From contig DAOVUF010000075.1 of the NCBI GenBank assembly GCA_030632725.1, positions 1-16,654 of the forward strand: DNA of 16,654 nt, in the 5' to 3' direction. The stretch comes from QNES01 sp023143415. Its GTDB lineage: Bacteria; Pseudomonadota; Gammaproteobacteria; Beggiatoales; Beggiatoaceae. Positions 13,559 through 16,654 of the stretch are shown one piece after another (the first letter of the stretch is position 1; each line of letters begins with the position of its first letter). The notes beneath the pieces were generated by a model that did no database searches, was not told where the DNA came from, and saw only the letters and a program-made list of their open reading frames with translations. The translations under genes and the position numbers were made by a program.

Positions 13559-13624
13559 CCCAAAGCTGAAGCGTTGGACTCCAAATTCACGCCCAAAGCT
13601 GAAGCGTTGGACTCCAAATTCACG
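13559..13624. repeat. Two tandem 33-bp units related to the array at 141-309
   Basis: A 27-base sequence starting CCCAAAGCTGAAGCGTTGG and ending ACTCCAAA occurs at 13559-13585 and 13592-13618, each followed by TTCACG. The same 27 bases occur at 280-306. The units lie between the stop of the glycine-zipper gene and the start of the transglycosylase gene, inside a presumed operon. Confidence 0.9.
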
Positions 13625-13640
13625 ACATTTTAAGGCGAAT

Positions 13641-14087
13641 TTAAAAACATTGTTTCTCAGTTTGTTTATCTGTTTTCCAACTTCCCTTCCGTTTTCCCTC
13701 AACAACATATTCACGGCAAATCCCTTTGTTCGTTTTATAAGTCGCAATCGGTTTTATCGTAAATTCGTTGCCTGTTTTTTCATTAATCCAATGATATTCA
13801 TCATTATCAGGGGTTTCTCGTAAGGCTTTGTAAAGTTCTTCTTGATCCCGCTTGTCCATATATGAGCCGATGATACCACCTATTATACTACCAGCAATCG
13901 CGCCCACTGCGCTGTAAATGGCTCTCGTTTTACCGTCTTGATTTTTGCCAATAATATGACCTCCCACTCCTCCAATAACACCACCCAATGCCATCCCTGT
14001 ATTTTGATGAGTCGCACAAGCTGAGAGTACTAAAACAATTGTCGATACTAAAATTTTAGCCGAAACTGTTGTTATTTTCAAAAACAT
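13641..14087 (-). CDS. Glycine-zipper lipoprotein, 17-kDa surface-antigen type
   Basis: Small predicted outer-membrane lipoprotein, 148 residues. The signal peptide ends in the lipobox LSAC (Cys24). Two glycine-zipper helices follow: GMALGGVIGGVGGHIIG (31-47) and a second (AIYSAVGAIAGSIIGGIIGS, 56-75), then MDKRDQEELYKAL, the usual link. The C-terminal part has WINEKTGNEFTIKP and GICREYVVEGKRKGSW, the CREY motif of the 17-kDa antigen family. It ends at the second cysteine (KQCF), without the Arg and DGxW tail normally found after it, so the last 10 or so residues may have been lost; repeats begin 17 bp beyond the stop. Role is probably structural in the envelope; no enzymatic residues. The next gene is a transglycosylase sharing the CREY-like domain. 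Confidence 0.88.
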   Translation of the reverse strand: MFLKITTVSAKILVSTIVLVLSACATHQNTGMALGGVIGGVGGHIIGKNQDGKTRAIYSAVGAIAGSIIGGIIGSYMDKRDQEELYKALRETPDNDEYHWINEKTGNEFTIKPIATYKTNKGICREYVVEGKRKGSWKTDKQTEKQCF

Positions 14088-14127
14088 AAATATTCCGATT
14101 CAAAATCTAAGATTGAAATGACTGTTA

Positions 14128-14250
14128 AGGAATGTGCCTGAAATAACTTCGACCACTTTAGGGTAACCACAAGGGATTACCCCTACGATATCTCAATTGA
14201 TGTAGGCTGCACACCTTTATGGTTGCCCTAGTTATTTCATGCACGTTCCT
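14128..14250. mobile_element. 123-bp MITE-like element with imperfect 21-bp ends
   Basis: The left end (14128-14148, AGGAATGTGCCTGAAATAAC plus T) and right end (14230-14250, ending TGCACGTTCCT) pair at 19 of 21 positions. Inside, AGGGTAACCACAAGGGATTA with CCCCTAC is opposed by GTAGGC and CACCTTTATGGTTGCCCT, the same family as 4162-4268. It fills the gap between yciO and the glycine-zipper gene and encodes nothing. Confidence 0.75.
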
Positions 14251-14254
14251 AATA

Positions 14255-14287
14255 AAACCTGGCAGGTTTTGAATACCTGGCAGGTTT
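14255..14287. repeat. Two direct copies of AACCTGGCAGGTTT-type sequence
   Basis: AAACCTGGCAGGTTT (14255-14269) and TACCTGGCAGGTTT (14274-14287). Relative to the other family members, the central base is G in both copies, so they are direct as well as near-palindromic repeats. They lie 7 bp beyond the yciO stop. Confidence 0.8.
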
Positions 14288-14293
14288 CCATAA

Positions 14294-14920
14294 TTAATCT
14301 GTTTTAAACACATCAACAGATCCTTTTCCTTGTCTGAGAATTTGTGGTGGTTCAATCATCATATCAACAACAGTTGTGGGGTCCAATCCACAATTTCCGC
14401 CATCTATAATCAAATCAACCTGTTTACCCAATAATTCTCTTATCGTTTCTGGATCAGTTTCAGGGCGATTTTTATTTGGCATGATTAACGTAGAACTCAT
14501 AATCGGCTCACCTAAGACTTCTAATATGGCTTTGGCAATGGCATGATCTGGTACACGCAAGCCAATGGTTTTACGTTTAGGATTTTGTAAACGGCGCGGC
14601 ACCTCATGGGTTGCTTTTAAAATAAACGTATAAGGACCAGGGGTTAAGGATTTCATGAGGCGAAACGCCGTATTATCAACTTTGGCATAGGTACCAATTT
14701 CAGACAGATCGTGGCAAACTAAAGTAAAATTATGATCGTTATCTATTTGGCGAATATGACTAATCCGTTCCATTGCCGCTTTATCACCAATATGGCAACC
14801 CAGTGCATAACTTGAATCAGTCGGATATACAATTAAGCCGCCTGCTCTAAGTATAGCAACCGCTTGGCTAATTAGCCGTCGTTGCGGATTTTTAGGATGA
14901 ATAGTAAGAAATTGATTCAT
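14294..14920 (-). CDS. yciO: YciO, Sua5/YrdC-family protein
   Basis: A homolog of E. coli YciO, 208 residues against 206, alignable from end to end: MNQFLTIHPKNPQRRLISQA, GGLIVYPTDSSYALGCHIGD, ERISHIRQ, HNFTLVCHDLSE, NTAFRLMKSLTPGPYTFILK, KRKTIGLRVPDH and VDLIIDGGNCG. The YrdC fold binds ATP and threonylcarbamoyl-type substrates. TsaC/Sua5 makes threonylcarbamoyl-AMP for the t6A modification of tRNA; whether YciO does this in vivo is uncertain, so I give the protein name only. It heads the minus-strand run that continues to scpB. ATG 14920 is the only suitable start. The gene order with M50 and trpS downstream is the usual gammaproteobacterial one except for the two inserted lipoprotein genes. 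Confidence 0.95.
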   Translation of the reverse strand: MNQFLTIHPKNPQRRLISQAVAILRAGGLIVYPTDSSYALGCHIGDKAAMERISHIRQIDNDHNFTLVCHDLSEIGTYAKVDNTAFRLMKSLTPGPYTFILKATHEVPRRLQNPKRKTIGLRVPDHAIAKAILEVLGEPIMSSTLIMPNKNRPETDPETIRELLGKQVDLIIDGGNCGLDPTTVVDMMIEPPQILRQGKGSVDVFKTD

Positions 14921-15026
14921 TTTCAGTTATCCATTCAAAATCAGTTATCAGATAGAAACTTTTTTTACGCGAGGCTCAACTTTAATTTATAAGTGATTGA
15001 GGTGTAGGATGGGTACTTTAGGAGAA

Positions 15027-15099
<73 letters not shown>

Positions 15100-15164
15100 A
15101 AAAAAGGTGGGGTGGATCAAGTTATCTCCTCTATGAAATAAGCCATAGAGATAAGATGTTGAGT

Positions 15165-15193
15165 ATGATAATTCATTTTTAAAAAAAATGCAA
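15165..15193 (-). promoter_or_regulatory. Possible promoter of the tRNA-Thr gene
   Basis: On the minus strand TTGCAT (15193-15188) and TATCAT (15170-15165) are 17 bp apart, giving a start near 15158 and a leader of about 60 bases before the tRNA. The spacer is mostly an A/T run. A run of eight C (15221-15228) lies just upstream. Confidence 0.45.
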
Positions 15194-15242
15194 CCCTTTT
15201 TTTTAAAAAATATTTTTATTCCCCCCCCTTGGTGTGGTGAAA

Positions 15243-15500
15243 ATTCGTTTAACAAAAAAACAATGAGGTTTAACTCGATCATCAAGTTTTCTCGTTTTCG
15301 AGTTTTTTGTTTTTTGAAGCACTCGAAACCAAACAATAACTACAAGGATTACATATAAGAAAGGATTGGATCGATGCTCGTTTTTAATCCCTTTTTATAT
15401 ACAATCCTTGTAGTTACCGTTGTCAGACGAAAAAACTTGATGATCGAGTTTAAGAAATCCGATTTTTCCAAAAATCGGATTTCTAAGCTCAAAAACGAAT
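15243..15500. repeat. Nested inverted repeat of about 258 bp between truA and the tRNA gene
   Basis: Four levels can be seen. Outermost, ATTCGTTT (15243-15250) pairs with AAACGAAT (15493-15500). Next, 15272-15294 (AACTCGATCATCAAGTTTT...) pairs with 15428-15450 at 22 of 23. Innermost, 15338-15366 (AACTACAAGGATT...) pairs with 15387-15415 at 25 of 29. The left side also has TTTCGAGT/ACTCGAAA (15296-15303 and 15321-15328). The right side has a separate hairpin, AGAAATCCGATTTTT (15453-15467) with its complement (15470-15484). No gene is seen in 15100-15538. Confidence 0.88.
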
Positions 15501-15513
15501 AGGGCCGGATAGG

Positions 15514-15555
15514 TTCATCATTCACCATTCATCATTCATCATTCACCATTCACCA
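15514..15555. repeat. Six tandem 7-mers TTCA(T/C)CA at the end of truA
   Basis: Six units TTCATCA, TTCACCA, TTCATCA, TTCATCA, TTCACCA, TTCACCA follow one another. They belong to the CATTCACCATT family at 9594-9720. The truA stop (15539-15541) and its last four or five codons are within the run. Confidence 0.88.
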
Positions 15556-16330
15556 TTCCATCAAGGCAATTTGCTTTTGGAAAAATATAGGGCGCAGGAT
15601 AATCAACATGACAAAAATAGAGCCCTGCTGCGGATGCCGTTATATCCCCTGCTTTTCTATCACGCGCCTCTAAAACAGTACGCGCCCATTCAGGTGGCTG
15701 CTCACCACTGCCTATCGTCATCAAGACACCCGCAATATTGCGTACCATGTGATGTAAAAAAGCATTCGCTGAAATCTCTATAATCACTTTTTCGCTACTT
15801 TTATAAACAATTAAGCGCAATATAGTGCGTACAGGACTTTTTGCTTGACATGCTGTGGCGCGATATGAGGAAAAATCATGAGTGCCTAATAAATAATGAC
15901 TCGCGGCTTGCATTCGCCCAATGTCTAAGGACCGCCTATATTCCCAAGTGACTCTTTTAGCTAATAAAGCTGGGCGGCTTAGGCGATTTAAAATCACGTA
16001 ACGATAATGGCGAACCTGTGCTGAAAAACGGGCATGAAAATGCTCATCAACCTCTTTTGTCCACAATATACTAATATCTTGAGGCAAATTGGCATTGGTA
16101 CCCAAGCACCATGAGCGCGTTGTACGTTGTGCAGTTACATCAGCATGTACGACTTGTCCTAACGCATGTACACCAGTATCAGTACGCCCTGCACAAACGA
16201 CAGTGACAGGATGATTAGCGACCTTGGATAAAGCAGCCTCTACACAACCTTGTACACTACGGGCATGGGGTTGGATTTGCCAACCAAAAAAATCACTTCC
16301 TGCATATTCTATGCCTAAAGCTATTCTCAT
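15539..16330 (-). CDS. truA: tRNA pseudouridine(38-40) synthase
   Basis: Converts uridines 38, 39 and 40 of the anticodon arm of many tRNAs to pseudouridine in the cytoplasm. The catalytic Asp51 is in CAGRTDTGVHALGQVVHADV. Further family motifs are MRIALGIEYAGSDFFGWQ at the start, FHARFSAQVRHYRYVI, GTHDFSSYRAT and FLHHMVRNIAGVLMTIG. At 263 residues it has the usual length. ATG 16330 is preceded by AAAGGA with about 8 bp spacing. The last residues (MVNGE) and the stop are read from the heptamer repeat array at 15514-15555, so the natural C-terminus has probably been replaced. trpF, often downstream in gammaproteobacteria, is absent; repeats and a tRNA gene follow. Confidence 0.95.
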   Translation of the reverse strand: MRIALGIEYAGSDFFGWQIQPHARSVQGCVEAALSKVANHPVTVVCAGRTDTGVHALGQVVHADVTAQRTTRSWCLGTNANLPQDISILWTKEVDEHFHARFSAQVRHYRYVILNRLSRPALLAKRVTWEYRRSLDIGRMQAASHYLLGTHDFSSYRATACQAKSPVRTILRLIVYKSSEKVIIEISANAFLHHMVRNIAGVLMTIGSGEQPPEWARTVLEARDRKAGDITASAAGLYFCHVDYPAPYIFPKANCLDGMVNGE

Positions 16331-16408
16331 AATAGTATTCCTTTCTCATAATGCTTTAATTTCAATCTCAATATTTCTGTTATTCTACTAGCTATAGATG
16401 TTCGCAAA

Positions 16409-16654
16409 TGAAAAGGTACTTTTGAGGATTTGGTATGTTATAATAAAAGGCTTTTTTTATTTTCTAAAATAGCGTGTGTTCGTTTTGTTTATATAAGTAA
16501 GGGCTGCAATAGACATAATTTATTTTGTTTCATACTTTGACATTTTTAGCAAGATAAACCTTCTATAACCTGCTATAACCTGAATATGTACATATTGACG
16601 ATTTTCGGCAAACCTTTCATTATAACAGACGATTTTCTCAAAAGTACCTTTTCA
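16409..16654. repeat. Inverted repeat running to the window edge, both arms with a TATAAT box
   Basis: TGAAAAGGTACTTTTGAG (16409-16426) pairs perfectly with 16637-16654, the last bases of the window. Weaker pairing continues inward for about 48 bases, including TGTTATAAT on the plus strand at 16436-16444 and on the minus strand at 16627-16619. Each is a good extended -10 sequence pointing towards the centre. The middle contains CTATAACCTG twice in tandem (16563-16582). No gene is seen from 16331 to the end. Confidence 0.75.

Noticed and set aside
13526..13747. Minus-strand frame containing CREFGVQRF repeats
   Set aside because: It overlaps the real glycine-zipper gene in another frame and then reads the 33-bp repeats; the CREF resemblance to the CREY motif is coincidental.
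14158..14355. Minus-strand 65-codon frame near the yciO end
   Set aside because: Its first half is yciO in another frame and the rest crosses an inverted-repeat element.

Overview
The window looks like low-GC (roughly 40%) Gammaproteobacteria DNA, most likely from a filamentous or giant sulfur bacterium of the Beggiatoaceae/Thiotrichales type. I infer this from an E. coli-like YciO, from the order yciO ... M50 protease - trpS - scpA - scpB that I remember as common in gammaproteobacteria, and from the very heavy load of short intergenic palindromes. The genus is inference only.

Layout. 1-309: gene-free, with a 30-bp tandem repeat. 335-1414: divergent def (peptide deformylase, minus) and a cytochrome b561 gene (plus) sharing a symmetrical promoter. 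1415-2272: repeats, a 126-bp inverted-repeat element and the 5' remnant of a leucine-rich-repeat (LRR) gene. 2273-6399: two plus-strand genes for exported proteins, an unrecognised 611-residue protein with a duplicated C-terminal domain and a 700-residue LRR plus beta-propeller-like protein. 6510-8321: minus-strand GldA/GldF-like ABC exporter pair. 8322-8833: nested inverted repeats. 8813-14920: minus-strand housekeeping run yciO, glycine-zipper lipoprotein, lytic transglycosylase lipoprotein, M50 protease, trpS, scpA, scpB. 15027-15099: tRNA-Thr(UGU). 15539-16330: truA. The window ends inside another inverted repeat.

How the genes fit together. Def, TrpS, TruA, the tRNA and YciO belong to translation and RNA modification; ScpA and ScpB are the partners of SMC in chromosome condensation. 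The two lipoproteins, the M50 protease, the ABC pair and the two exported proteins concern the envelope or cell surface. The trpS/scpA junction is a 4-base TTGA overlap and the two ABC genes abut directly, so both pairs are probably translationally coupled.

The most striking content is not protein. At least six short repeat families occupy nearly every intergenic gap. One is a perfect hairpin with constant ends and loop but a changing stem. Several elements sit inside others; in one case an 11-bp direct duplication flanks the inner element and its removal restores the outer palindrome. Repeats also form the last codons and stop of scpB and truA, probably those of scpA, and a spurious upstream extension of trpS.
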